A DNA stretch of 64,000 nucleotides, taken from the NCBI GenBank assembly GCA_041402045.1, contig JAWKSZ010000026.1, positions 1 through 64,000 of the forward strand. The letters are read 5' to 3'. Made by a program: the position numbers and the translations under genes. This document shows, piece after piece, positions 55,901-64,000 of the stretch. The notes below the pieces were generated by a model. It saw only the letters and a program-made list of their open reading frames with translations. It was not told the origin of the DNA and ran no database searches. The stretch comes from JAGQRJ01 sp041402045. GTDB lineage: Bacteria; Planctomycetota; J058. Position 1 is the stretch's first letter; every line of letters begins with the position of its first letter.

Positions 55901-57805
55901 TACGACCTGCAGCACGGGCGCTGGAGCAGCCTGGCCGACGCCAACCGCACCCACGAGAACCCCTCGGACCCCTGGGTGATCAAGACCGAGCACTTCGAGC
56001 TGCGCTCGACCGCGGACCTCGCGACCAGCGCGCGCACCTCGGAGCGCCTCGAGGCCTTCTACCTGGCCATGTTCCGCCAGTACGACCTGTTCTTCGGCAG
56101 CCAGGGCGGCGCCCTGATCTTCGGCGTGGCCAAGAACCAGACCCCGCTGGTCGTGAACTTCTACAAGGACGAGCAGCAGTTCCGCGCCCACGCGAACCCG
56201 CCCACGGGCTGGGCCGCCGGCTTCTACTCCGGCGGGCAGCACGCGTCGTTCTTCTACGACATTCGCGGCTCCAGCGCGAACCTGACCGTGCTCCAGCACG
56301 AGATCACCCACCAGATCCTGGGCGAGACCGCCGGCGGCGGCGGGGCCATGGCCTGGCTGGCCGAGGGCGCTGCGGTGTTCCTCGAGAACGCGTTCTTCAA
56401 GGACGGCGAGCTGATCCTGGGCGAAATGCGCCACAACCAGCGCGTGTCGACCTACGCCGGGAACCTGCGCGGCGGCGGCAACGAGCACAGCCTCTCGACC
56501 ATGGTCAACGACTTCGTGACCAGCGCGCAGTGGGACTCGGGCGATATCGCCACCAACTACCGCGGCGCCGGCGCGGCGGTCTACTTCCTCTGCCACTTCG
56601 ACGAGGGCCGCTACCGCGCGGACTTCGTCGAGTTCCTGCGCGACGCCTACCGCGGGCAGCGCCCCAAGCTCCAGGACTACTTCGGCATGCCGCTCGAGGT
56701 CCTGACCCTGCTCCAGGAGCGCTTCTACAACCCCCAGGCGGACATCCTCAAGAAGGCCGGCGGCGGCGCCAGCGGCGGAGGCAACCTCGCGGACCTGGCC
56801 GAGACCATGATCGCGGCGACCAAGGGCGGCGGGAAGACGAAGGCCGTCGACCTCGACCAGTTGACCCAGGCCTACGCCGAGCTGCGCCAGGCCCTGGGCG
56901 GCGGCGACGAGAAGGAGGCCAGCAAGGCCCGCAAGAGCTGCGGCAAGGCGCTGGTCAAAATGCGCAAGGACCTGATCAAGGACGTCGAGACCGCGGCCAA
57001 GAAGGCCGCCTCCGGCGCGGCCAAGCAGAAGCGCTACCTCGAGCTGCAGCGCCTGCGTCAGGAAGCGTGGGCCGTGATCCACGACAAGAGCATTTACCCC
57101 GACGAGAACCATGGCGCCGTCGGGCAGCCCAAGGTCGACGAGAAGGTCAACGCCCTGCGCGCGTTCTGGGACCAGGTCCCGCCGGAGCTCGAGGAGCCCG
57201 AGATCAAGAACGCCCTCGAGATCCTGCAGGCCACCGAGCCCTGGCTCGCCGAGCTCGAGCTCGAGGACAAGAAGCGCGGGCAGTCCAGCGCCGAGCTCGA
57301 GGAGGAGGTCAAGCGCATGGTGCACCCGGGGCGGATCCCGGCCACCGACGAGGAGCGCAAGCGCTTCGAGCGCGACGCCAAGGTGCGCGAGTACAACGCG
57401 ACCCGCACCGACTTCCCCGAGGACGTGCGCGAGCAGGTGCGGATCCTGAACGACTACCGCGACATGCTCGGCGTACACGCCCTGGCCCTCGAGGAGCGCC
57501 TGGTGACCACCGCCAAGGGGCACTCGGAGTGGATGGAACGCACGGGCACCTTCGACCACAACTCGACCCTGCCCGGGCGGCGCACGCCCCAGGACCGCGC
57601 CAACGCCAACGGCTACACCGCCGGCGTGGGCGAGAACATTGCCTACGGCTACAACTCGGCGCAGACCGTCCACGACGGCTGGTACAACTCCAGCGGTCAC
57701 CACCGGAACATGGTCAACCCGAACTTCCACGAGATCGGCGTCGGGCGCGCGGGCACCTACTGGACCCAGAACTTCGGCACCCGCAAGCCGCCGTTCTTGA
57801 ACTAG
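52918..57805 (+). CDS. Giant protein: three GspE-N-like repeats, TM, DUF1570-like HExxH peptidase, CAP domain (two frameshifts)
   Basis: Three repeats of a helical ~65-residue domain start the protein (DERRLTAWLITERVLTSDQ; DERKLTARLITGGVLSPAQ; SERELASWLVKDGALTSEQ), linked by acidic spacers. A transmembrane helix (near 53940-53990) leads to a long coiled region, then a gluzincin-type domain with HEITHQ (about 56297) and WLAEGAAVFLE, as in planctomycetal DUF1570 proteins. A CAP domain closes the chain (NDYRDMLGVHALALEERL, HSEWMERTGTFDHN, GENIAYGYNS). Frame changes near 55215 and 55275 bracket CDGHGYVAWQSKLKPFLR; both may be sequencing indels. ATG 52918 is chosen because it begins the first repeat; upstream ATGs at 52816 and 52804 are possible. 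A membrane-tethered surface protease is the best guess. Confidence 0.82.
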
Positions 57806-57808
57806 CTT

Positions 57809-57860
57809 CGGGAACGCGAAGGGGAGGCGAGCCCTTCGCCTCCTCTGCTTCGCGTTCCCG
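57809..57860 (+). terminator. Strong terminator hairpin after the giant CAP gene
   Basis: CGGGAACGCGAAG pairs perfectly with CTTCGCGTTCCCG, with an inner GGAGGCGA / TTCGCCTCC stem, 4 bp past the stop. Confidence 0.8.
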
Positions 57861-58912
57861 GAGCTCGTCGGTTCTTTCAGGGGTCTGTCCCAGATCTCCT
57901 CGGCCTGGGGCAGCCTCGGCCTCACCTCCCCAGGCTCGCGCGCTTCGCGCGCGCTGCGCGCTCGCGGGCTTCGCCCGCTCGCAGGGCGGGTGGCACGAGG
58001 CGTGGGACGCGGCGCTGCCTCACAGTCTCGGGGCGCGGCCTCGCGCAGCGCTGCGCGCCCGCGCGCTTCGCCCGCTCGCAGGGCGTGCAGTACGAAGCAG
58101 GCGGACCGACCTGTCCCTCGCCCTCGGGGTAGAGCCGGTTTACCCCCGCCCGCGGGCGTCGGCCCGCTTCCGCAAGCGTAGGGGCGGGGCTCGTCCGGCA
58201 AAGCCCCTCGGCCTCACCCCCAAGGGGCTCGCGTGCGCTTCACGGGGCGTTCCTCACGAGGCCTCAGCCTACGCCGCTTCTCCGCCGTCACGACGCGTTG
58301 CCGGCTTCGGCGGCCTGGATACCGCGCCAAGGCCCTGTGGGATTCAAGGGCGAGCTCACGCTCCCCACGGTACTCCGCGTGGACCCCCGCATAGCACTGA
58401 CCGGAGGCGAACCGCATGCGCGGACCTTGCGCTCGGGCGACGCCTGGAACGGAGGTAAGCGGGCGATCAGCCGGGGAACGGGCTGAGCGCATGACGCGGG
58501 CGCGGCTTCGGCGGGGTCGATCGGATCGACGACGCCGACGTGGCCCCCCAGCGGCGACCACGAGGGTCATGCCGGCTGCGAAGTATTCCTCGGGGATCAC
58601 GAGCTCAACGACTCCGCGGTCGTCCGTCTCCGGGAGCGGACCTGACCAGTCGAACTGGAGGGACCGAGGACCTCGTCCCACGTCCCTTCGTGCGCCAGCC
58701 CTCGAAGTTTGCCCGTACGCCCTCGAGCCGGGTATCCTCGTCGCTGCTTGGCACCACGCATGCCTTCGCCCCTGCCATGGGCTGGCCGCTCGTCGGTGAC
58801 CGAGATCGTGAACTCGATCGGTGTCGGTCATGGTCTCAGGCGCCTCCGCCGAAACGCTGTCTCGAACAGGATACGCGCGTTCGCTGACACGCGCCGCAGG
58901 GCTCTGGCCGAG
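57861..58912. other. Gene-poor, repeat-rich kilobase
   Basis: No intact gene is seen. GCGCGCTTCGC...CTCGCAGGGCG motifs occur twice (about 57935-57987 and 58055-58085), GTAGGGGCGGGGCTCGTCC at about 58178 repeats the arm of the 3.5-kb inverted repeat, and a reverse copy of the GGGTAAACC family lies near 58136. Apparent reading frames have no protein character, except the minus-strand relic listed separately. Confidence 0.6.
58560..58790 (-). pseudogene. Possible relic of a beta-sandwich (carboxypeptidase-regulatory-like) protein
   Basis: On the minus strand ACVVPSSDEDTRLEGVRANF and FEGWRTKGRGT lie in one frame and LQFDWSGPLPETDDRGVVEL plus VIPEEYFAAGMTLVVAAGG in another, with a shift between. 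Together they read like one decayed or mis-sequenced extracellular domain. No start or stop can be assigned. Confidence 0.3.
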
Positions 58913-59401
58913 CTACTCGAAGCGGCGGGCGAGGAGCGCGCGCTCGCGGCCCGCGCGCTCCCAGTGCGCGTGCAGCGGGGCCTGGAGCGCCGGGGGGAAC
59001 CCGCGCACGGCGTCGAGCAGCGCGCCCAGCGCCGGGCGGTCGACCCCCGCGGGGAGCGCGTGCCGGGGCTCGAGCATGTGCCCCAGGAACAGCGCCGCCG
59101 CGCCCACGAGCCCCTCGTCGGGCTCCGCCTCGAGCAGCCCGCGCAGGCGCGCGATCGGCTCGGGGACCGTGAACACCAGCCGGCCCACGAGCATCCAGCA
59201 GATCGGACAGCGCGCGGCCTCGGCGCTGCCGTGGCCGAGCCAGGCGAGGAGCGCGCGCAGCCGCGCCTCCGGCGCCGGGAGCTCGCGCGCGAGCAGGTCC
59301 CGCAGGTCGAGGAACACCTGGTCCGGGGCGTGGGTGATCGTGATCCACAGCGGCTCGACGCAGGCGGGGGCGGCGGCGCGACAGGCGACGGTCAGGCTCA
59401 T
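58913..59401 (-). CDS. Hypothetical protein, 162 aa
   Basis: A mostly helical, Leu/Ala-rich protein with one CPIC pair near residue 65 (AARCPICWMLVGRL), which may bind metal. I recognise no family. The ATG at 59401 (MSLTVACRAAAP) is the natural start. It lies 58 bp downstream of the GNAT gene on the same strand and could share its transcript. Confidence 0.6.
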   Translation of the reverse strand: MSLTVACRAAAPACVEPLWITITHAPDQVFLDLRDLLARELPAPEARLRALLAWLGHGSAEAARCPICWMLVGRLVFTVPEPIARLRGLLEAEPDEGLVGAAALFLGHMLEPRHALPAGVDRPALGALLDAVRGFPPALQAPLHAHWERAGRERALLARRFE

Positions 59402-59459
59402 GCGCTCAGGGTAACCGGCGTTGACCGGCCCTCGCGGGCGACGTAGCGTGCCGCGCCGC

Positions 59460-60029
59460 TCAGGCGAGGGGCTTGGCGACCACCGCGTAGAACGCGTCCA
59501 ATGCGGGCAGGTCGGCGAAGCCCCGCCGCGCGTAGCTGGCGTGGCGCCCAGCGAACTCCGCCTCGTGGGCGGGGAACCGGGCGCGGTTGGCGTCCGGGAT
59601 CGGGAACGCCAGGAGCCGCGTCGCGCCCCGCGCGCGGGCGTAGGCCTCCGCCGCCTCGATCAGCCGACCCGAGAGGCCCTGACCCCGGGCCTCGGGCGCG
59701 ACGAACAGGCAGTGGATCGTCCAGTCGCCAGGCTCGACGGTTCGGCTGGCGAGCACGTAGTCGTGGCCGACCTGGGCGGCCAGCGGGTCGACGGCGCACC
59801 AGCCCACGCACGCCCCGCTCCTCAACGCCACGACCCCGTGCACCTCGCCCGCGGCCACGCCGCGCAGGAAGGCCTCTCGCGCGGCGTCGTGCACGGGGGC
59901 CGCGCCGTCGGGGCAGCGGTGGTTCATGCACCAGCACTCGGCGCACTGGGGGTCCTGCTGGAACAGCCCGGCCAGGAGCGCAGCCCGCTCCGGGGTCAGG
60001 GGCTCGCAGCTCGCCTCGGGCGCGCTCAC
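59460..60029 (-). CDS. GNAT-family N-acetyltransferase
   Basis: The 189-residue protein has the GNAT acetyl-CoA site: CLFVAPEARGQGLSGRLIEAAEAYARARGA (motif A, R/QxxGxG/A-like RGQGLSG). The N-terminal part carries a Cys-rich stretch CAECWCMNHRCPDG, seen in a poorly studied GNAT branch, followed by AAREAFLRGVAAGEVHGVVAL and GWCAVDP. Substrate unknown. The GTG at 60029 overlaps the M14 peptidase stop as GTGA, so the two are translationally coupled. Confidence 0.85.
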   Translation of the reverse strand: MSAPEASCEPLTPERAALLAGLFQQDPQCAECWCMNHRCPDGAAPVHDAAREAFLRGVAAGEVHGVVALRSGACVGWCAVDPLAAQVGHDYVLASRTVEPGDWTIHCLFVAPEARGQGLSGRLIEAAEAYARARGATRLLAFPIPDANRARFPAHEAEFAGRHASYARRGFADLPALDAFYAVVAKPLA

Positions 60030-62455
60030 CCCTTGGGCGCCACGCGGTTGCGGGGCACGAGCAGCGCGCGGAACACGAGCTGGAACGTGGCCTGGGACCA
60101 GCCCCGGTAGTGCGGGCGGAAGCCGAAGAGGTGCACGTCGCCCTTGCCGACCAGGGTGTGCACCCAGGCGGCCTTGCCCTCGATCACCTCCGGGGCCTGG
60201 ATCCAGCCGGAGTAGAGCACGCGGGTCGGGGCGTAGCGCAGGAGCACGGTCGGCGCGGGGCGGTCGTCGTCGCTGTCGCCCAGCTCCCAGGCCGCGGAGC
60301 GCGCGAAGAACAGGGGCAACGACGTCGGCAGCCCGGCGTTGATCTCGGCGGAGGCCTCGGGCACCGCGCGCAGCACGCTCCCGGGGCAAGAGAAGTCCTC
60401 GCCCTCCTTGGCTCGGGTCACGTCCTCGAGCGGGAGCTGGAACAGCTCCGTGGCCCAGGCGCTGGCGTCGCCCAGCGCGATCAGGCGCCCGCCCTTGCGC
60501 ACGAACTCCTCCACCGCGATCGCGCCCTCGGGCCCCAGACCGCCGGCGAAGCGCCCGGGCACGGTGCCCGGCGCGCGGCCGTCGTCGAGGTCGCTGCCGC
60601 GCAGGCTGGGGACGACGAGCACGTCGAGCAGCGCGTTCAGGTCTCCCGCGCGCAGCATTTCGTTGCGCACCTGGACGAAGGGCACGCCGTGGGTGTCGAA
60701 CACCCAGCGCAGCCAGCCCTCGTCCATGCTCCCGAACCAGGGCGCGTAGAGCCCGATCCGCGGGAGGCGCAGGCGCTTGAAGTCCTTGCCCTCGTCGCTG
60801 AGCACCGCCGGGCCCTCGTCCTCCACGAGGTAGACCGGCTGGTCCTGGCGCAGGCGGGCGAAGGCCCGGGTCCAGGACGCGGTGTCGCGCACGTCCCCCG
60901 CGGGGGCGCCGGGCCAGCCCTCGGTCGCCTGCTCCGCCGTGGCGAGCGGGGTCTGGGCGCAGCCGAACGCGCGCTGGACCTCGACCCGGTGCACGCCGAA
61001 CAAGACCGGGAGCGTCCAGCCCGCGACGTCGTAGGGCACGTCGCCCTCGGGGTAGCGCTGGAGCTCGAACAGATCCTTCACGTGGGCGCCGTAGGGCTGG
61101 CGGCGGGGCACGATCAGGCTCCCCGCAGGCCAGGTGCGCCCGTCGGCGCGGAAGGGCTCGTCGGCGCGGGCGACCTCGACGCCGCCCAGGAGCAGCCCGT
61201 CGACCAGGCGCCGCACCGCGCCGCGGTCGGGGTTGGTCGAGCTGGGGATCACCCACGCCGCCGGCGCCTCGTCCTCGGGCTCCAGCGCGCGCTCGGCGGC
61301 CTCGAGGGAGTTGCCGAGCCAGGTGCGCGGCTCCCGGGCCAGGCTCCCCAGCAGCGAGCGCCCGAAGGCCAGCTCGTAGTCGACGATATCCCTGAGCCGC
61401 CACCAGCCCCCGGCCCAGGGCGCGGGGAAGCGGTTCGAGGGCGCGTAGCCCCCGAGGCCGCGGGGCGCCTCCAGCTCGTCCGGCCGCTGGAACACCGGGC
61501 TCGCGAGGTTGACCGAGGCGGCCTCGGTCAGGATCCCGATCACGTTGTGCCGCACGGGGACGCTGCGGTTCCCGCCGTTCCACCACATGTCGTAGGTGAC
61601 CCCGGTCGAGATCCCGCGCAGGCCCTCGCGGGTCATGTCGAACAGCGCGCGGCTGCCCAAGGCGTCGATCGCGGTGACCACCGCGGGGTCGAGGTTCGGG
61701 TTCAGCGGGTCGCGATACGGGGGGACGAAGAAGCGCTCGTGGCCGCCGCGCTGCTGGTGCACGTCCCAGTAGACCTGGGGGAACCACTCGCCGTAGAGCA
61801 GCCCCGTCACGATCCGGCTCTCGGCCTGGGTCAGCCCGAACCAGTCACGGTTGTTGTCGTGACCGGTGTAGAGCTGGTAGAGCTTGGTCAGCGCGGCGCC
61901 CTCGTGGGGCGTGCCCCGGGTCGCGCGGTACCACTCGACCACGTGGTCCAGGCCGTCGGGGTTCAGGCTCGGGGTGAGCAGGATCACGCACTCCCGGCGC
62001 GCGCTGACCCAGGGCTCCTGGTCCGAGGTCGCGAGCTCGTAGGCGAACTCCATGGCGAAGCTCGGGGCCGCGGTCTCGGTGGCGTGCATGGCGCAGCTAA
62101 TGAACAAGAACGGCTTGGCCCGCCCCAGGAGCGCCTCGCGCTCGGCGGGGTCCAGGCCCCGCGGGTCCGCGATCCGCTTGGCGTCGGCCTTGAGCGCGTC
62201 GAGCCGGGCCAGGTTCTCGGGGTCGCTGATCGTGGCCAGGAGGAACGCGCGGCCTTCGGTGGTCGTGCCTACCCGGGCGACCTGCACCCGCTCGCTCTGC
62301 TCGCCGAGCCGCACGAAGTACTGGCTGACCTGGTTCCAGTCCGGGAGCTCGAAGTCCGCGCCCACGGCGTGGCCGAGGTGCTCGGCCGGCGGGGTCACCG
62401 TCTGCGCCTGGAGCGCGGCGCAGGCGAGGGCGAGGAGCGCGCAGGAGCGGCGCAT
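60026..62455 (-). CDS. Secreted M14-family zinc carboxypeptidase
   Basis: A signal peptide (MRRSCALLALACAALQAQ) precedes an M14 catalytic domain (about 40-330): MHATETAAPS supplies His and Glu zinc ligands, TPSLNPDGLDHV is the usual NPDG substrate-side motif, NNRDW matches the NRD, WDVHQQRG gives the last His, and LTEAAS the catalytic-Glu region. The remaining 470 residues include a glutamine-amidotransferase-like segment (about 560-740; VEEFVRKGGRLIALGDAS), as in large M14 proteins of this type. It would trim peptides outside the cell. The ATG at 62455 is set by the signal peptide. Confidence 0.9.
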   Translation of the reverse strand: MRRSCALLALACAALQAQTVTPPAEHLGHAVGADFELPDWNQVSQYFVRLGEQSERVQVARVGTTTEGRAFLLATISDPENLARLDALKADAKRIADPRGLDPAEREALLGRAKPFLFISCAMHATETAAPSFAMEFAYELATSDQEPWVSARRECVILLTPSLNPDGLDHVVEWYRATRGTPHEGAALTKLYQLYTGHDNNRDWFGLTQAESRIVTGLLYGEWFPQVYWDVHQQRGGHERFFVPPYRDPLNPNLDPAVVTAIDALGSRALFDMTREGLRGISTGVTYDMWWNGGNRSVPVRHNVIGILTEAASVNLASPVFQRPDELEAPRGLGGYAPSNRFPAPWAGGWWRLRDIVDYELAFGRSLLGSLAREPRTWLGNSLEAAERALEPEDEAPAAWVIPSSTNPDRGAVRRLVDGLLLGGVEVARADEPFRADGRTWPAGSLIVPRRQPYGAHVKDLFELQRYPEGDVPYDVAGWTLPVLFGVHRVEVQRAFGCAQTPLATAEQATEGWPGAPAGDVRDTASWTRAFARLRQDQPVYLVEDEGPAVLSDEGKDFKRLRLPRIGLYAPWFGSMDEGWLRWVFDTHGVPFVQVRNEMLRAGDLNALLDVLVVPSLRGSDLDDGRAPGTVPGRFAGGLGPEGAIAVEEFVRKGGRLIALGDASAWATELFQLPLEDVTRAKEGEDFSCPGSVLRAVPEASAEINAGLPTSLPLFFARSAAWELGDSDDDRPAPTVLLRYAPTRVLYSGWIQAPEVIEGKAAWVHTLVGKGDVHLFGFRPHYRGWSQATFQLVFRALLVPRNRVAPKG

Positions 62456-62508
62456 GAGGGGCCTCCGATCGTGCGCGCATGCTACCCGCTCCGCGGAGCC
62501 GCGCGGGG

Positions 62509-63144
62509 CTAGGCCCCTTGGAGCAGACGCGACACGGCCTCGACCTCGGTCGCGAAGCGCCCGGGGTCGCGCTCGTAGCGCGCGATCTCCTCCTTGATGT
62601 ACGCCGCGAGCTTCTTGCGCCCGCGGTGCACGTGGTTGCGCACGTCCTGGACGCTGCAGCCGGCCTCGGCGGCGAGCTCCGCCTGCGGGCGCTCGTCCCA
62701 TACGAAGCCCTTGACCGCGACGTAGTAGCTGGGGTGCTCGCGCTCGAGCCGCGCGAGGGAGACCTCCAGCAGGTTGAGCAGCCACTCGCGGTCGAAGCTC
62801 TCGCGCTCGTCGACGCTCGGCTCCTGCTCGAGGAGCGGCACGATCTCCGCGTTCCCCCCGCGGCGCTCCGCGCCCGCCCGCCGCAAGTGGTCGAGGAGCG
62901 CGTTGCGCGTGACCGTGAACAGATACGCGCGGAACGACGTGCCCCGGACCACCCGCTCTAGCCCGCCCTTGACCATCAGCCGCACGAACACGTCCTGGGT
63001 CACGTCCTCGGCCGCAGCCCCGACGCCCTGACGCTCCACGTAGCGCAGGACCGTGGGGCGATACGCCGACACGAACGCGCTCTGGGCGCGGTCGTCGCCG
63101 AGGGCGACGGCCGTGATCAGGCTCCAGCGGGTCGACCTGCTCAC
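62509..63144 (-). CDS. ECF-type RNA polymerase sigma factor
   Basis: Region 2 reads RAQSAFVSAYRPTVLRYVERQGVGAAAEDVTQDVFVRLM and FRAYLFTVTRNALLDHLRR; region 4 reads YVAVKGFVWDERPQAELAAEAGCSVQDVRNHVHRGRKKLAAYI. The N-terminal TRWSLITAVALGDD start is typical of a planctomycetal ECF group. The GTG at 63144 overlaps the stop of the upstream gene (GTGA). Unlike the pair at 46 kb, the coupled partner precedes the sigma gene. Confidence 0.88.
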   Translation of the reverse strand: MSRSTRWSLITAVALGDDRAQSAFVSAYRPTVLRYVERQGVGAAAEDVTQDVFVRLMVKGGLERVVRGTSFRAYLFTVTRNALLDHLRRAGAERRGGNAEIVPLLEQEPSVDERESFDREWLLNLLEVSLARLEREHPSYYVAVKGFVWDERPQAELAAEAGCSVQDVRNHVHRGRKKLAAYIKEEIARYERDPGRFATEVEAVSRLLQGA

Positions 63145-64000
63145 CGGGGCCGCCGCTCGAGGGCTCGCTGCCCAGGCAGGAGCTCGCGACTCGCCGCGAC
63201 CTCGCGCAGGAGGTCGAGGGAGCGGCGCAGGTCCTCGTCGGCGGGGGCCGCTTCCGCCCGAAGCTCGAGGTCCGCGAAGCTCGCGCGCCAGGGCTCTGCG
63301 TGGTCCCGGAACGCGAGGCGCTGCAGGAACGGGCGCGGGCTCTCGCTGCCCACGCACAGCCCGAACAGGTGCAGGCTCGCCAGCACGAGGGCGTCCGTGG
63401 GGGTCTCCAGCGCCTCGAGGGCGCGAAACACGGGGTCGAGCTGGGACCCCAGGCGCTGGCGATCCGCGACGTAGCGGACCTCGAGCGCGTCGGCGAGGAG
63501 GCGCGCGCTGCGCTCCGCTGGGGACGCGCCCGGGCACCGGTCGCGGAGCTCTTTCAGCGGGGCTGCCCACTCGGGCCGGGGGTCGTCCACGATCGGCGTC
63601 TCGGACGGTCGCAGGCTCTCGACGAAGGCCTGCGCCAGGGGCGTGAGCAGCGCGTCGGGGTCGGCCAGGTCCGGGTCACGCGCGAGCGCGCGGGCGAGGG
63701 ACTCCGGGGTCGCCGGGGACGGGGCGACGGGGGGCGCGGGAGCCTCAGGGGCGGGCGCCGGCGGGGTCGACGCGGCCTCGGTCGGGGAGGGCTGAGGGGG
63801 GGCGCTCGGCGGGGGCCCGCTCGAGGGGGGCTCGACGGTCGTCTCCCGCGGGTCGGCGGGCGCGGGGGCGGAGGGCGTGGGCGCCTCGACGGCCGGGCGA
63901 ACGGGCTCGGACGGCCGGGGCTCGGGGGTCGAGGCGACGGCGAGCGGCTCCTCCTTGGCCCGCGGCCCTGAGGCCAGGGACACTCCCACGCCGAGGAGCC
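63141..64000 (-). CDS. Pro-rich protein coupled to the ECF sigma factor (5' end beyond window)
   Basis: The visible part begins inside what looks like a hydrophobic segment (LLGVGVSLASG), continues with a long Pro/Ala/Ser-rich linker (about 100 residues) and ends in a helical, charged domain of about 180 residues (SLARALARDPDLADPDALLTPLAQ ... RRSLDLLREVAASRELLPGQ). The frame is open to the window edge, so the gene probably extends further; a GTG at 63989 is possible but would cut the hydrophobic segment. Topology and GTGA overlap with a sigma gene suggest a membrane-bound regulator or client. No family is recognised. Confidence 0.65.
   Translation of the reverse strand, partial: LLGVGVSLASGPRAKEEPLAVASTPEPRPSEPVRPAVEAPTPSAPAPADPRETTVEPPSSGPPPSAPPQPSPTEAASTPPAPAPEAPAPPVAPSPATPESLARALARDPDLADPDALLTPLAQAFVESLRPSETPIVDDPRPEWAAPLKELRDRCPGASPAERSARLLADALEVRYVADRQRLGSQLDPVFRALEALETPTDALVLASLHLFGLCVGSESPRPFLQRLAFRDHAEPWRASFADLELRAEAAPADEDLRRSLDLLREVAASRELLPGQRALERRPR

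Overview
The window is a very GC-rich bacterial chromosome segment, with frequent GTG starts and ATGA/GTGA stop-start overlaps. The gene set points to Planctomycetota or a near relative: tandem Hanks kinases fused to an FGE/SUMF1 domain, a DUF1570-type metallopeptidase, ECF sigma factors with membrane partners, CAP-domain lipoproteins, prepilin-like proteins and an L32 without zinc cysteines. This placement is inferred from protein families; no rRNA or other phylogenetic marker except L32 is present.

Layout. 0.1-6.9 kb holds a zinc-ribbon membrane protein, a GAF/AAA+/Fis sigma-54 activator divergent from an AhpD-like peroxidase (with a periodic half-site array between them), a PNPOx-like flavoprotein and a secreted GH67-like hydrolase with a membrane tail. 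6.9-9.97 kb has no intact gene. It contains two copies of a ~375-bp repeat; one is interrupted by a ~1.77-kb group II intron whose reverse transcriptase has decayed, and the uninterrupted copy shows the empty target site. 9.97-21.4 kb is a lipid/polyketide/NRPS-type cluster: RND transporter, fatty-acid desaturase, a FAAL-ACP-KS-ACP-aminotransferase-condensation megaprotein, a heme-oxygenase-like diiron enzyme and a stand-alone acyltransferase, consistent with a beta-amino-acyl lipid product. Several frameshifts interrupt it. 21.4-24.4 kb encodes a CopA-like P-type ATPase with a minisatellite linker, then ribosomal protein L32.

24.7-32.2 kb is the most unusual block: three tandem ~800-residue paralogues, each with a PilX/GspK-like N-terminal helix, a CxxCH motif at exactly residue 194, and a bactofilin-like repeat region. 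The first two are followed by the same terminator stem and the second is preceded by a strong sigma-54-type promoter. An M28 peptidase follows. 33.8-42.3 kb (minus strand) carries a PP2C-like phosphatase, a repeat-rich membrane protein, a ferredoxin, a secreted beta-propeller-like protein, truD, dtd and a cystathionine synthase/lyase. 42.4-57.8 kb carries two CAP-domain lipoproteins, a HAMP-like membrane protein, an ECF sigma/anti-sigma pair, a phosphodiesterase, a double-kinase/FGE receptor and a giant protein joining three N-terminal repeats, a HExxH peptidase and a CAP domain.

57.8-58.9 kb is repeat-rich and gene-poor with a possible gene relic. 58.9-64 kb (minus strand) holds a small unknown protein, a GNAT acetyltransferase, an M14 carboxypeptidase and a second ECF sigma factor coupled to a Pro-rich protein cut by the window edge.

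Caution: at least six single-base frameshifts break otherwise well-conserved long genes, some in G runs. They may be residual assembly indels rather than biology.
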